A stretch of 64,000 bases of DNA from Bacteroidales bacterium. GTDB taxonomy: Bacteria > Bacteroidota > Bacteroidia > Bacteroidales > FEN-979. Below are positions 36,083 through 45,378 of this stretch, piece after piece. The DNA lies in the NCBI GenBank assembly GCA_023231005.1, contig JALNWG010000002.1:123659-187658 (forward strand), given 5' to 3'. Under the pieces are notes generated by a model, which searched no databases, had not been told where the DNA came from, and was given only the letters and a program-made list of their open reading frames with translations. Numbering within the stretch: position 1 is the first letter of the stretch; every line of letters starts with the position of its first letter. A program made the translations under genes and the position numbers.

Positions 36083-36463
36083 TTATTTTGCCGATCTCAC
36101 TATTTTTCCGGAGCCAAAGGCGATACCATGACAGCTAACCTGATAAAAATAGAGCCCAGGTGAGGCGATGGTTCCGCCATCTGTTGCTTGTATCAAAGAA
36201 TGTTCGCTGATGTAATTACTTCCAATTTCCCGAAAGGTTCTGGTCCAGAGGGTATCGCCAAGATAATCGGTTTTCACAAGCCATCGGCCATTTTCTATAT
36301 TTGGACTGGAATGTCCCAGAAAGGCATAACCCCCATCGGAAGTCTGGATAACTGCTCGCGAATCTTCTACCGCGCCACGTGTAATGATCTTTTCAAAAGT
36401 AACCTGTGCATTCAGCCCCAGGTTGAATAACAAGGCAATAATAATCAGGGATGGGTTTTTCAT
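36083..36463 (-). pseudogene. Internally deleted T9SS cargo gene
   Basis: A 126-residue ORF that looks stitched from both ends of a larger protein. The first 20 residues are a signal peptide (ending LNAQ). Residues 21-93 hold one beta-propeller-like blade with the family's 'Q-x-x-D-G-G-Y' pattern (AVIQTSDGGYAFLGHSS; LVKTDYLGDTLW) and the start of a second (LIQATDGG). It then jumps directly to the last strands of a sorting domain (IASPGLYFYQVSCHGIAFGSGKIV). Most propeller blades and the YPNP-containing half of the sorting domain are missing. The intact neighbour upstream has the complete layout at 543 residues. An in-frame deletion is the simplest explanation. It may still be translated, but T9SS export is unlikely. 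Confidence 0.72.
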
Positions 36464-36498
36464 GATATCGCTTTTATGAATGAATCTTTATTTGAGTG

Positions 36499-38130
36499 TC
36501 AATTTACAACTACCTTCTCTGTGGCAACCACGGTTCCTCCATTGGATAATCTGAGATAATACATTCCTTTGCTCCATTTGGAAACGTCAAGTAAAACTTC
36601 CCGCTCCGATGGGCTGACAACCTGCCTGAAAATCAACCTGCCGAAAAGATCAAAAACCTCCATGTCCGAATCGTTGTACCATTTATGAAAGATGGTGGTA
36701 ACGGTGAGATGCTTTGTTTCTGTTTGCTTTTGAATACATTCCGGAAATTCAACATGAATGATCCCGTTCCCCGGGTTGGGGTAAATGTGCATTTTCACTT
36801 TTTCAATATCTCTTACCGGTTCCTCCATGCCAACAACCAAATCACATTGAAAATACAAGGTTGATGAGGTAACCGGGTACGGGCAAAGACTGTCATACAC
36901 CCGTGGTTGGGTGTAAATACTGTCAAAATCAAGGTTTTGATTTAATTTCCATAAGTAAAAAAGATATTTGTTGTCAATAAAATTCCATGCAGTAATCAGT
37001 AATTTGTTGTCTTGAGTAAGGATGGCATCCCAGGGAATAAAATCAGTATGATTCAAAATTGTTTCTTTGATTATAGAACCCAAAGTATCTGTTTTTAATA
37101 CCGAAAGCGTTGAATGTGCAGAAGTATTCTGATATCCTACTCCAATAAAGAAGACAGAATCTGATAACCTGGTTATCGTTGATGCTTTGCCAAAGGCGGT
37201 ATTTGGTATAAGGTCGTGGTATGAAACGGGTTCTCCTGTAAGAGAGGTCTTGATCAAACAAGGTGAATAATTGGGATCGGGTCCGTGATAATTACTTGTG
37301 CAACTGTAAATTGCGTGATCTGTTTTAATAGATTGAAATCCTTCGCCATTTACCCAATCTGGAAAAGGAAGTGCATACCCCCAGGGTATTTCCCATACCG
37401 CCTCCCCGGTTGAATCTGCCATTATCATCATGGGCCAGACCCAGTATGGCTGAACCTGGCCTGAATCCGGGCGGTAACAAGTTCCGGTTACAAGATATTT
37501 TCCATCTGGCAATACATCGAGAGCTGTTTCATTGTATGGGCTGACCAAAGTATCGCTCTGAAAATACCGCTGTTCCCATATTATTGCCCCATTCACATCA
37601 AGATGCATCAACCAGACGCTGTTGGAGGGATTTACCTCCCAATCCTTTAATAAAAAAATATAGCTGCCATCGGGTAATGCTTTAATTTTCATACCGTAAT
37701 CGCGATCGTTATCGGTATGAAACACATGGCACCACTCAATCTCCCCACAGGCTGTTAATTTCACAATAAAAGGATCCCACCAATCCACATCCAGCGTATC
37801 ACAAACACCTGCAACAATAACACCTCCATCGGGAGTTTTATCAATACCGTCCAACGCCCACATTCGGGTTCCATTTCCTAATTGTTTCTCCCAAAGAATA
37901 TTGCCATTAATATCAGTTTTGATGATCCACCCTATTTTCATGATACTTCTTCCAACACTAAGGTTCCCTCCGATGATAATTCCGTGGTCATAATCCTCTG
38001 TAAGCTGATAAGAGAATGTATGATAAATGCTACTGCTAAAAGTTTTAACCCATCCCTGGCAAAATGAGATTTTGGGAATTGATAGCGCAAATAAAAGTAC
38101 AAGTATTGTTAAACAATTTAATGCTCTCAT
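36499..38130 (-). CDS. T9SS type A cargo protein with propeller-like repeats
   Basis: A 543-residue exported protein. Signal peptide 1-24 (ending SFCQ). About six repeats of the form 'x-x-D-G-G-x-I-x-x-G ... K-x-D-x-x-G-x-x-x-W' follow (YDHGIIIGGN with IIKTDINGNILWEK; TPDGGVIVAGV with FIVKLTACGEIEW; LPDGSYIF). The C-terminal sorting domain (about 455-543) has MHIYPNPGNG, MEVFDLFGRLI and SKGMYYLRLSNGG...VVVN. Proteins of this kind are displayed on or released from the cell; no enzymatic motif is visible. The same family appears at 38787-40247 and at the right edge of the window, so this is a local paralogue expansion. Confidence 0.82.
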   Translation of the reverse strand: MRALNCLTILVLLFALSIPKISFCQGWVKTFSSSIYHTFSYQLTEDYDHGIIIGGNLSVGRSIMKIGWIIKTDINGNILWEKQLGNGTRMWALDGIDKTPDGGVIVAGVCDTLDVDWWDPFIVKLTACGEIEWCHVFHTDNDRDYGMKIKALPDGSYIFLLKDWEVNPSNSVWLMHLDVNGAIIWEQRYFQSDTLVSPYNETALDVLPDGKYLVTGTCYRPDSGQVQPYWVWPMMIMADSTGEAVWEIPWGYALPFPDWVNGEGFQSIKTDHAIYSCTSNYHGPDPNYSPCLIKTSLTGEPVSYHDLIPNTAFGKASTITRLSDSVFFIGVGYQNTSAHSTLSVLKTDTLGSIIKETILNHTDFIPWDAILTQDNKLLITAWNFIDNKYLFYLWKLNQNLDFDSIYTQPRVYDSLCPYPVTSSTLYFQCDLVVGMEEPVRDIEKVKMHIYPNPGNGIIHVEFPECIQKQTETKHLTVTTIFHKWYNDSDMEVFDLFGRLIFRQVVSPSEREVLLDVSKWSKGMYYLRLSNGGTVVATEKVVVN

Positions 38131-38156
38131 ATCTTCAGGAATGGGTTAAAACGTAT

Positions 38157-38164
38157 CAAAGTTA
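38157..38164 (-). promoter_or_regulatory. Candidate promoter (-7 element) for the 36.5-38.1 kb cargo gene
   Basis: The minus strand reads TAACTTTG, 26 bases upstream of the start codon, and overlaps the stop codon of the truncated gene upstream. Confidence 0.45.
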
Positions 38165-38794
38165 TTTATTAATGATCAATTTTACCTGATCTTTTTGTTT
38201 ACCGTTTAATTTCAGGCTGATAATATAAGTTCCGGCAGGCAAATTATCGGTAGGTACAACAACCTGGTCAAAATTCCGCTTAACCAAAAAGTTCAAAACT
38301 TCATGCCCGGATATATCTGTAACCGTAACAAATATCACACTTCCTGGTTTTACATCTCTTTCTGTACGATATTCAACGATAAAGTAATGGTTGGCAGGAT
38401 TTGGATATACCTTCAGAAAGAATTCCTGGTAATTGCCATGTGATGGATCATTTGATTGCCATTTTTTTGTTTGTTTCAAGGTTGTTGCAAGAAGGACAGG
38501 TTCTTCGTATTGAAGGGCTCCTTTTTTAATTAAAATATTTCTTGCATAAGCTCCCGGAAGTGTTTTTGTATGTATGGCCAGTGTTTGCAGTGTGGCAATC
38601 TGTGAACTGTCAATGGATTCTTCAAGGGGAGTACTCATCTGGATGGTAAAAACAAGTTCTTCAGTAGAACCTTCATCGACTAACCCGCTCAAAATGGTTT
38701 GCAAACTATCTGCTTCGTTATTTGCCTCCGTCATGGAAGCAACTGCTCCAACCACATCCAGCGTGCTGTTTAAATGAGATGGACAATCAATATT
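38162..38794 (-). pseudogene. Orphan C-terminal fragment of a large T9SS cargo protein
   Basis: The open frame begins right after a TAA at 38795-38797, inside the end of the upstream gene, and has no ATG; the first usable start is a GTG at 38755 (197 residues). The reading frame is protein-like from its first codon, including CPSHLNSTLDVVG ahead of the GTG. The body (STEELVFTIQMSTPLEES; HTKTLPGAYARNILI) resembles the helical region just before the sorting domain in very large Bacteroidota cargo proteins. A complete sorting domain follows (VYPNPANHYFIVEY, VTDISGHEV, LPAGTYIISLKLNG). Signal peptide and N-terminal domains are absent. Best read as the tail of a gene whose front was deleted. Confidence 0.62.
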
Positions 38795-40247
38795 TTATCC
38801 ATTTGCCGGTTTGAACCACACTCCCAAATTGAAGAATTGAATAGAGGTACAACCCTGATTCGAGTTTATTTGTTGATAACACGGTTGTGTTCGACAGTAA
38901 TGGCTTCCTAAAGATTTCCCGGCCCAAACAATCAGCCAAGACAAAATCCGCATTTTTCAAACTGGTTTGAATGCAGAGGTCATCCTGACCCGGATTTGGA
39001 TAAATATTAGCCAATTTTGGGGGCATCATATCATAATCATCAGTGGAAAGCGCAAACCCTTGCTTATCAACCTTTAAAATATAAATGTCCCTTGTCATGC
39101 TGTTGGTGGGATAATTATATCGCGTACCATACATAATACATCCACCGTCCTGGGTTGCAAGTATGCCCCATAGATTATAATAGTAGCCTGATTTACTATA
39201 TGATTTTTGCCAGGTTAGCGCCAAAGTCGAATCAAATTTATTTAAAAAGAACCAGGAGTCCTGGTTCATAAATAATCCATCATAACCTAAATTAGTTGTT
39301 CCGCCTAGATAAATCTGAGCAGGAGTAATAAAATCAAGATTTCTCCTAAAACCAGGGAAATTAGTTATGGTGTCTTTTCCAAAATGGGTGAAATACTTTT
39401 CGTTCATGGAGGTGTCAACGACGACAACACCCAGAGTCACCTTTCCATCCACATCCAGATCAAAATGTTCACCAGACAAGATAAAAGTAGAATCGGTAAT
39501 CCACTTTGCGGTATTATAATTCTCAACATCACTTGGTATGTGTTCAGTTTGTACAACATTAAATGTGTCATCGAGTACCAGCACGGTTGAACCGTTGTAT
39601 TTTAACCCAAAATTTGCATTCAGAAATAAATAGTAACCATCATGATTACTTTTTTCCATCATATCAAAAATGCCCCAGGCTTGTTTATCAAAAATCTTTA
39701 ATTGAATGCTATCCAGATCGGTGGATATCTTATATAAATACGGATAGAGACGATCAAATGTTGTTGTGTCAGACACCAAACCATTGATGATTATATTATG
39801 ATCATGGTCAGTCAACGATTTGGAAGATAAATAATTATACGATCCAAGCGGAAATTCCCTGCCCTTAATTTCATTTAATGCTGAATCAATTAAGCAAACA
39901 AATAAATTATAGACTACTCCTTCTGTCACTGCTCCAATAAGTAAAAATCTATTCGGGCTGACCGGTGCAATTTTTTCGATGTATGTGCTCTTACCATGCC
40001 AGGCAAACTCTCTATGGCTGAGAAGTTCACCATCTGATCCGAGAATAAAAATATTACCCTCAAATTTGCCTCCAACTTTACTTGTGCCAACAAATATTAC
40101 TTCACCATTTGGCTTACTAATCGCGTCTGCCACACATTGATCGGTGTCAACCTTGGCTGAAATATATTCAAAAGTTGACTGGCCGACTGAAATGTAATCA
40201 GTTAAAATAAAAAGTGAAATCAAGCAAGAAATGATGATACGTTTCAT
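38787..40247 (-). CDS. T9SS type A cargo protein with propeller-like repeats
   Basis: A 486-residue exported protein. Signal peptide 1-22 (ending ISVGQ). The central region has repeats such as KPNGEVIFVGTS and QDGGCIMYGT, interrupted by longer loops, consistent with a beta-propeller. The sorting domain at about 415-486 has ANIYPNPGQDDLCI, VLADCLGREIF, ESGLYLYSI and a short GKWIKY end. It is the same type as the 543-residue neighbour but diverged. The stop overlaps the remnant reading frame downstream. A -7 element lies 21 bases before the start. Confidence 0.8.
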   Translation of the reverse strand: MKRIIISCLISLFILTDYISVGQSTFEYISAKVDTDQCVADAISKPNGEVIFVGTSKVGGKFEGNIFILGSDGELLSHREFAWHGKSTYIEKIAPVSPNRFLLIGAVTEGVVYNLFVCLIDSALNEIKGREFPLGSYNYLSSKSLTDHDHNIIINGLVSDTTTFDRLYPYLYKISTDLDSIQLKIFDKQAWGIFDMMEKSNHDGYYLFLNANFGLKYNGSTVLVLDDTFNVVQTEHIPSDVENYNTAKWITDSTFILSGEHFDLDVDGKVTLGVVVVDTSMNEKYFTHFGKDTITNFPGFRRNLDFITPAQIYLGGTTNLGYDGLFMNQDSWFFLNKFDSTLALTWQKSYSKSGYYYNLWGILATQDGGCIMYGTRYNYPTNSMTRDIYILKVDKQGFALSTDDYDMMPPKLANIYPNPGQDDLCIQTSLKNADFVLADCLGREIFRKPLLSNTTVLSTNKLESGLYLYSILQFGSVVQTGKWIKY

Positions 40248-40267
40248 AATCTATTAGTTCTATGGAC

Positions 40268-40275
40268 CAAATATA
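40268..40275 (-). promoter_or_regulatory. Candidate promoter (-7 element) for the 38.8-40.2 kb cargo gene
   Basis: The minus strand reads TATATTTG, an exact TAnnTTTG, ending 20 bases before the start codon at 40247. Confidence 0.5.
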
Positions 40276-40497
40276 AATATATAACTCATTGATATTTACT
40301 TTCTTTGAGGCTACAAAAAAAACCTTTCCATGAGTAAAGATACTAAAAGCCCCGATACCAACCCCATTTCTGAGATCAATGATTTTTCTTCATCGCTTTT
40401 TTCTCAAAATTTTGGTTTGTGAATAATCCAGGTTGGGTTTTTGGCAGGCAAATCCGTCACCAAACCAGCGGCCTGGAAAATGAAAAACAGGCGGATT

Positions 40498-43185
40498 TCA
40501 TCTTGAAGTGAAGATTTCCCGTAACCGGATATCGATCGAAGAAGTGCCGGCCATGATTCTGAAATCGCCTGGTTCAACAACGGTTTCCATGTTTTTGTTG
40601 AGCATCGAAAACAGGTCGGGAGTAAGAATAAATTTTACTTCTTTTTTTTCACCCGCTTTTATATGAATCCGTTGAAAACCTTTTAGTTCCATCATGGGTC
40701 GTGCTACGGACGCAAGCAGGTCTTTGATGTAAAGCTGAACCACTTCATCGCCATCGTACTTCCCGGTATTCTTCACAAAGAAAGTGACCGTGACAGAATC
40801 ATTGGTTCTTATTTCCGGCTTAGTGAATTGCATATTGCTATATTCAAAAGTAGTGTAGCTTAAGCCATATCCAAAAGGGAATAAAGGTTTCCCCGATAAA
40901 TTCAGGTAATCGTCGCCCCTGCCGGTGGGCTTGTGATAGTAAGTTAAAGGCAACTGTGATTCGTGAACCGGAAAGGTAATCGGCAACCGGCCAGCCGGAT
41001 TGTAATCCCCAAACAGGACATCTGCAACAGCATTGCCTCCTTCATCGCCAGGATACCAAACATCAACGATGGCATCTGCTTCATTGATGAAACGGGTCAT
41101 GGTGATGGCGCTGCCGCCTACCAACACCACAACCACCGGTTTTCCTGTGGCTGCAATTTCCCGGATGAGCTCTTCCTGATAACCGGGTAATGATAAATAA
41201 GCCCGGTCTCTGAATTCACCCTCCTCAATCCCCGCCACTACGATCGCTACATCACTCTTTTTGACCAGTTCAACGGCATCGCGGATCTTTTTTTTGCAGT
41301 GGTTATCAATCCCTACATTCCATACAAGTGAGAAACGAACATTGCCAACGGTTTCGAAAAATTCAATTTTGATTGTGTATGCGCTCCCCTTTTTGAAAAA
41401 ATAATCGCGTGAAATGGTTTGAACAGTCTGCTTCCGCCAGTTATCAATGATCAACGAATCGTTCAGATACAATCGGTATCCATCATCGCCGGTAATTCCG
41501 ATTTTAAATTTACCGGTCTCAGGAGCGACCAGTTTACCTGTCCATCTCACGGAATAATAATCGAAATTAATAATCTTCTGATCGGGTGAAAACAAGGTCC
41601 ACTGGAAATTAATCTGTGGGTCGTTCCGCGTTAAAGCAGGAATTCCCTGTAGCGTGATGTTGTTAAAATATTGTCCCAATAACCCTTCCGCTTTTTGGTT
41701 GTTTTGAACATGGAAAAGGGCAGTTGCAGGAACCGTGACAAATTCTCCGGAATCCCTTCCGCAGCCAGGTAGATAGTGAACTCTGGAAGAATCAATTTTC
41801 ATGTTGATCCCCTGAAGGATATTCACCACCGCTTTTCCATTTCGCGAATAACCTCCCAGTCTCCCTTCGATGGCATCATCCCCGATCACTGCAACCGAGG
41901 AAATTTTTTTGCTAAGCGGTAAGACCTGGTTTTCATTTTTCAGCAGAACGATTGATTCCAGGGCTGCTTTTTTAGCGATTTTCCGATGTCCCTTGATGAA
42001 ATCTGTTTGTTTTAACATCAAGGTGTCGGTATAAGGATGATCGAACAATCCCAACTCAAATTTGGCTCTGAGTACTCTTCTTACTGCGCTATCAATAGCT
42101 TCCTTACGGATCATTCCTTTTTTAAAAGCCTCGTAGAAAAGGGGATAATGGGTGTAAGCGGTCTGAAAAATGACATCCAATCCATTATCGATGGCCTGTT
42201 CGGTTGATTCCGCATAATTTTTCGAGGTATAATGCAGTACATTGGCACCACCGGTTGCACTGGCATCGGATATTACAAAACCTGTGAATCCCCACTGTTT
42301 TTTCACTTTTTCATTGATCAGCCAATCGTTTGCCGTGCATGGAGTTCCGTTGTACGAATTATAGGCGGTCATCACCGATCTGGCATGTGCTTTTTGAATA
42401 GCGGTTTTAAAAGGAGGAAAATAGACCTCTTCCAACAATCTTTCGTTAAAATGGATCGGATAACTGTCGCGACCGCCGTCCCCCACGTTCGCGATGATGT
42501 GCTTAGGCGTGGTAATGATTCCTTTTTTTTCAAAGGGTGAAATGAATGAAAATCCCATTTGAGAAACTAAAAAGGGATCTTCGCCGTAGGTCTCTTCCGT
42601 CCTGCCCCAGCGTACATCACTGGCGATATTTAAAACCGGTGATAGGATCTGTCGGATTCCTCTTGCGTTCGCCTCAACAGCAATGGCACCGGCAACTTCG
42701 GCCATTAAGGTGGTATCCCAAGTAGCAGCTAAGCCGATGGCCTGCGGGAAGGCAGTGGCACCTTCCCTCACCAATCCATGCAATGCTTCGTCAAAGGGGA
42801 TGATCGGAATTCCGAGCCTTGTTTTTTCAACGAAATATTTCTGAGCAGTGTTGATAATCTGCGCCATTTCATAGGCAGAATTTCCTCCGGAGTAATTCAG
42901 TAATTGCCCGGCTTCATTGGAAGTTTGACCTTTCGTGGAAAACTGAAATCCAAAAACACCCTGCTTGAATTTTTCAATGCTGTCGGTTCCATCATAAGGC
43001 AGCATAAACATCTGCCAGAATTTCTCCTCCAGGGTCATGCGCAATAAAAGATCCTCAACCCGTTGATCAAGGTTTAATCGGGCATCTTTGTACGGAGGCG
43101 TATTTTGAGAAAATGCTGTTTGAGTAACAAGCAGAAATATCAATAACAACGCCGAGATGAAAGGTTTTGAAATAAGACTTTTCAT
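40498..43185 (-). CDS. Glycoside hydrolase family 3 beta-glycosidase with PA14 insert
   Basis: An 895-residue exported enzyme with signal peptide 1-26 (ending TAFSQ). The GH3 N-terminal barrel (about 35-380) includes RLGIPIIPFDEALHG, GRTEETYGEDP, TTPKHIIAN, and the nucleophile Asp307 in GFVISDASATGG; the usual SDW is SDA here. The GH3 C-terminal sandwich (about 405-480 and 640-760) is split by a PA14 carbohydrate-binding insert (about 490-620; GKFKIGITGDDGYRLYL). A fibronectin III-like domain ends the protein. Such enzymes cleave beta-glucosides or beta-xylosides, and PA14 often decides substrate. No SusC/D or other polysaccharide locus genes adjoin it. Confidence 0.92.
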   Translation of the reverse strand: MKSLISKPFISALLLIFLLVTQTAFSQNTPPYKDARLNLDQRVEDLLLRMTLEEKFWQMFMLPYDGTDSIEKFKQGVFGFQFSTKGQTSNEAGQLLNYSGGNSAYEMAQIINTAQKYFVEKTRLGIPIIPFDEALHGLVREGATAFPQAIGLAATWDTTLMAEVAGAIAVEANARGIRQILSPVLNIASDVRWGRTEETYGEDPFLVSQMGFSFISPFEKKGIITTPKHIIANVGDGGRDSYPIHFNERLLEEVYFPPFKTAIQKAHARSVMTAYNSYNGTPCTANDWLINEKVKKQWGFTGFVISDASATGGANVLHYTSKNYAESTEQAIDNGLDVIFQTAYTHYPLFYEAFKKGMIRKEAIDSAVRRVLRAKFELGLFDHPYTDTLMLKQTDFIKGHRKIAKKAALESIVLLKNENQVLPLSKKISSVAVIGDDAIEGRLGGYSRNGKAVVNILQGINMKIDSSRVHYLPGCGRDSGEFVTVPATALFHVQNNQKAEGLLGQYFNNITLQGIPALTRNDPQINFQWTLFSPDQKIINFDYYSVRWTGKLVAPETGKFKIGITGDDGYRLYLNDSLIIDNWRKQTVQTISRDYFFKKGSAYTIKIEFFETVGNVRFSLVWNVGIDNHCKKKIRDAVELVKKSDVAIVVAGIEEGEFRDRAYLSLPGYQEELIREIAATGKPVVVVLVGGSAITMTRFINEADAIVDVWYPGDEGGNAVADVLFGDYNPAGRLPITFPVHESQLPLTYYHKPTGRGDDYLNLSGKPLFPFGYGLSYTTFEYSNMQFTKPEIRTNDSVTVTFFVKNTGKYDGDEVVQLYIKDLLASVARPMMELKGFQRIHIKAGEKKEVKFILTPDLFSMLNKNMETVVEPGDFRIMAGTSSIDIRLREIFTSR

Positions 43186-43378
43186 AGATGAAAAAGGTGA
43201 AATACAATTTGCGACCCAATTTAGGGAATTTTATAATGGTTTTGCTTGTACTTTTATTTTCATCGATGATAATTATATACCACGTCGCTCCGATCGGGAA
43301 CCAATTCAGGTTGCGTGAAAATTTCCAGGTTACTATGTACCGAATGGCGATTTTTTAGGAGAAACAATAGCGGAAGAC

Positions 43379-45307
43379 TCAATCCCTTCCCTTCCATCGG
43401 GCTTCGAGCACCCGGTATGGATAGCGTGTAATCAATTGCCGGGCATTGGGACAGTTGGTTTGATGAATTTTAATTCCCTGAGATACGGAAACAAAGGCAA
43501 ATATCGGATTCCCGATTACCGGTTTACAACATTTTGCAAATTCATAATGAAGCGACCGGATTTTGGGATCGATGATCACGAAATCTTTATCTCCGGCCAT
43601 CACCCCCGAAAGTCGTTCAGGGAAGCTCTCCTCTTTGACCGGTGTAGTGATCAGGGTTTCTTCTTTTGTCGCGGTGAGGGCTTTTTTGATTTTCGCCGGA
43701 TCTAGTTTCCCGGAACCAAACCGCTGGTAAAGATCGAGAATGTTATTGCAATCAAAATAATCAACAAGTTTATTGATGATGGGATCGGTAAATTCAAAAC
43801 CATTCTGGGTCACTTTATTTTTCAGGATTTCTTTCCCAAAATCGGCTTCTTTATAGAGCTCCATTTTGAGTGCATGTTTGACCCGGGCAAGGTTGCGTGG
43901 ACTTTTAACAATTTCAAGCCACCCAGGATTTGGTTTCTGGGTCTTGGAGGTGAGAATTTTTACGGTATCCCCGTTTTGGAGGATATATTTAAGCGGGACC
44001 ATTTTCCCGTTGACAATAGCTCCGGAGCAGGAAGCGCCGATATCAGTATGAATTTCGTATGCAAAGTCAAGCACTGAATATCCGGTTTTCAACCGTTTCA
44101 GGTCTCCCTGCGGTGTGAAAATAAAGATTTCGTCGGTATAAAGTGCGCTCTTTTCATTGCTGATGGATTTTTCAAGTGTTGAATTGACGGGTTTCTCAAG
44201 CAACTCCCTGATCTCTTTAAAAAGATCGGAAGGGGGGATCGATTTTCCCTGTGATTTGTATTTCCAGTGTGCGGCAAAACCTTTTTCAGCAATTTCATCC
44301 ATCCGCCGGGTTCTGATCTGAACCTCCACCCAACGCCGGTCAGGCCCGATTACCGTAGTATGAAGCGATTCATAGCCTGTTGGTTTTGGAAAAGAAATCC
44401 AATCGCGTAACCGACGTGGATTTGGGGTATAAATATCAGTGACCAGGGAATAAATTTTCCAGCAATCGGACACCTCGCTTTCCAGCGTTTGATTTATAAT
44501 GATGCGAATGGCAAACAGATCATAAACCTTTTCAAATTCCACTTTCTGCGCCTGCATTTTCCGATAGATGGAGGGAATGGATTTAACCCTCGATTTGATA
44601 TCACAATCAAATCCGTTCTCCTTGAGTTTTTTACTTATTGGACGAATAAAATCAGCAGTATATAGATCACGATCGGTTTGGGTGTCGGTCAGCTTGTTTC
44701 TGATCAAGTCGTAGGTTTGCTGATCAATAAACCGCATCACCTGATCTTCCAATTCCTTTTTAATCTGATACAATCCGAGACGATGGGCAATGGGGATGAA
44801 CATGGCCTTTGTCTCACCCAGAATCTGTTGTTGTTTTTCATCGGGATATTCTGGCAGGTGACGGATATCATAAATTCTCATACCCAAACGAATCAGGATG
44901 ATCCGGATATCGGGGGAAAGGGTCAGAAATAGCCGGATAAAATTTTCGGTATTGGTTCGGTATTTCTTAGTGTCGAGATGTTCTAGTTTGTTTATTCCTT
45001 CGATGAGCTGACGTACCGGCTGGGAATACTCCGCTTCAATGGAATCATACGTATAAACACCTTGGTCGCACAGGTTTTTCAACATCACGCTTTGTACCGA
45101 CTGAGGGCCCAGATTCAAATCTTCCAGCAGGATCAAAGCAGTTTCCATAACCATTTTCAGATGAATCTGATCTGCCTCTGTGATGGTGTGGGAAATCAGT
45201 TGATGATAGGCTTTTTTGATGTTGTCCTCCTCCCCTTTTAACCCTTCAAATTTCAGCAGGGTTTCAAGGTTGATGACCTGATGCATATTATCGGAAGATG
45301 CCCCCAT
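43379..45307 (-). CDS. relA: RelA-type (p)ppGpp synthetase with inactivated HD domain and no ACT domain
   Basis: A 642-residue RSH-family protein. The HD hydrolase domain (about 45-160) has lost its metal ligands: the region of the LLHDxxED motif reads MLKNLCDQG, and the LADRLHNMRT motif reads LGMRIYDIRH, with Met143 replacing the ligand Asp. The synthetase domain is intact: YDLFAIRIII, RRLRDWISFPKPTGYESLHT, and WVEVQIRT with Glu328. TGS (about 391-455) follows, then a helical region and the zinc-finger-like FAKCCKPVIGNPI. The protein ends there, without the ACT/RRM domain found in most long RSH proteins. It should therefore make but not destroy the alarmone. Symbol by function; the R-x-R-D in the G-loop region is closer to the SpoT/Rel RxKD type than to the acidic ExDD of proteobacterial RelA. 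Confidence 0.9.
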   Translation of the reverse strand: MGASSDNMHQVINLETLLKFEGLKGEEDNIKKAYHQLISHTITEADQIHLKMVMETALILLEDLNLGPQSVQSVMLKNLCDQGVYTYDSIEAEYSQPVRQLIEGINKLEHLDTKKYRTNTENFIRLFLTLSPDIRIILIRLGMRIYDIRHLPEYPDEKQQQILGETKAMFIPIAHRLGLYQIKKELEDQVMRFIDQQTYDLIRNKLTDTQTDRDLYTADFIRPISKKLKENGFDCDIKSRVKSIPSIYRKMQAQKVEFEKVYDLFAIRIIINQTLESEVSDCWKIYSLVTDIYTPNPRRLRDWISFPKPTGYESLHTTVIGPDRRWVEVQIRTRRMDEIAEKGFAAHWKYKSQGKSIPPSDLFKEIRELLEKPVNSTLEKSISNEKSALYTDEIFIFTPQGDLKRLKTGYSVLDFAYEIHTDIGASCSGAIVNGKMVPLKYILQNGDTVKILTSKTQKPNPGWLEIVKSPRNLARVKHALKMELYKEADFGKEILKNKVTQNGFEFTDPIINKLVDYFDCNNILDLYQRFGSGKLDPAKIKKALTATKEETLITTPVKEESFPERLSGVMAGDKDFVIIDPKIRSLHYEFAKCCKPVIGNPIFAFVSVSQGIKIHQTNCPNARQLITRYPYRVLEARWKGRD

Positions 45308-45329
45308 GGATGTTTCTTAATTCCAGAAA

Positions 45330-45337
45330 CAAAAGTA
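45330..45337 (-). promoter_or_regulatory. Candidate relA promoter (-7 element)
   Basis: The minus strand reads TACTTTTG, 22 bases upstream of the start codon. Confidence 0.5.
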
Positions 45338-45378
45338 CTAGGAAAAGAACACAATTAACGAAATGACGGAATAACGGA

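Noticed and set aside
38787..38797. Programmed frameshift joining the cargo gene to the downstream sorting-domain fragment
   Set aside because: The upstream gene already has a complete sorting domain of its own, and no slippery sequence is present.
40330..40422. 30-codon ATG frame (MSKDTKSPDTNP...) between cargo and GH3 genes
   Set aside because: No promoter element, no ribosome site and no recognisable family; too short to claim as a gene, though not excluded.
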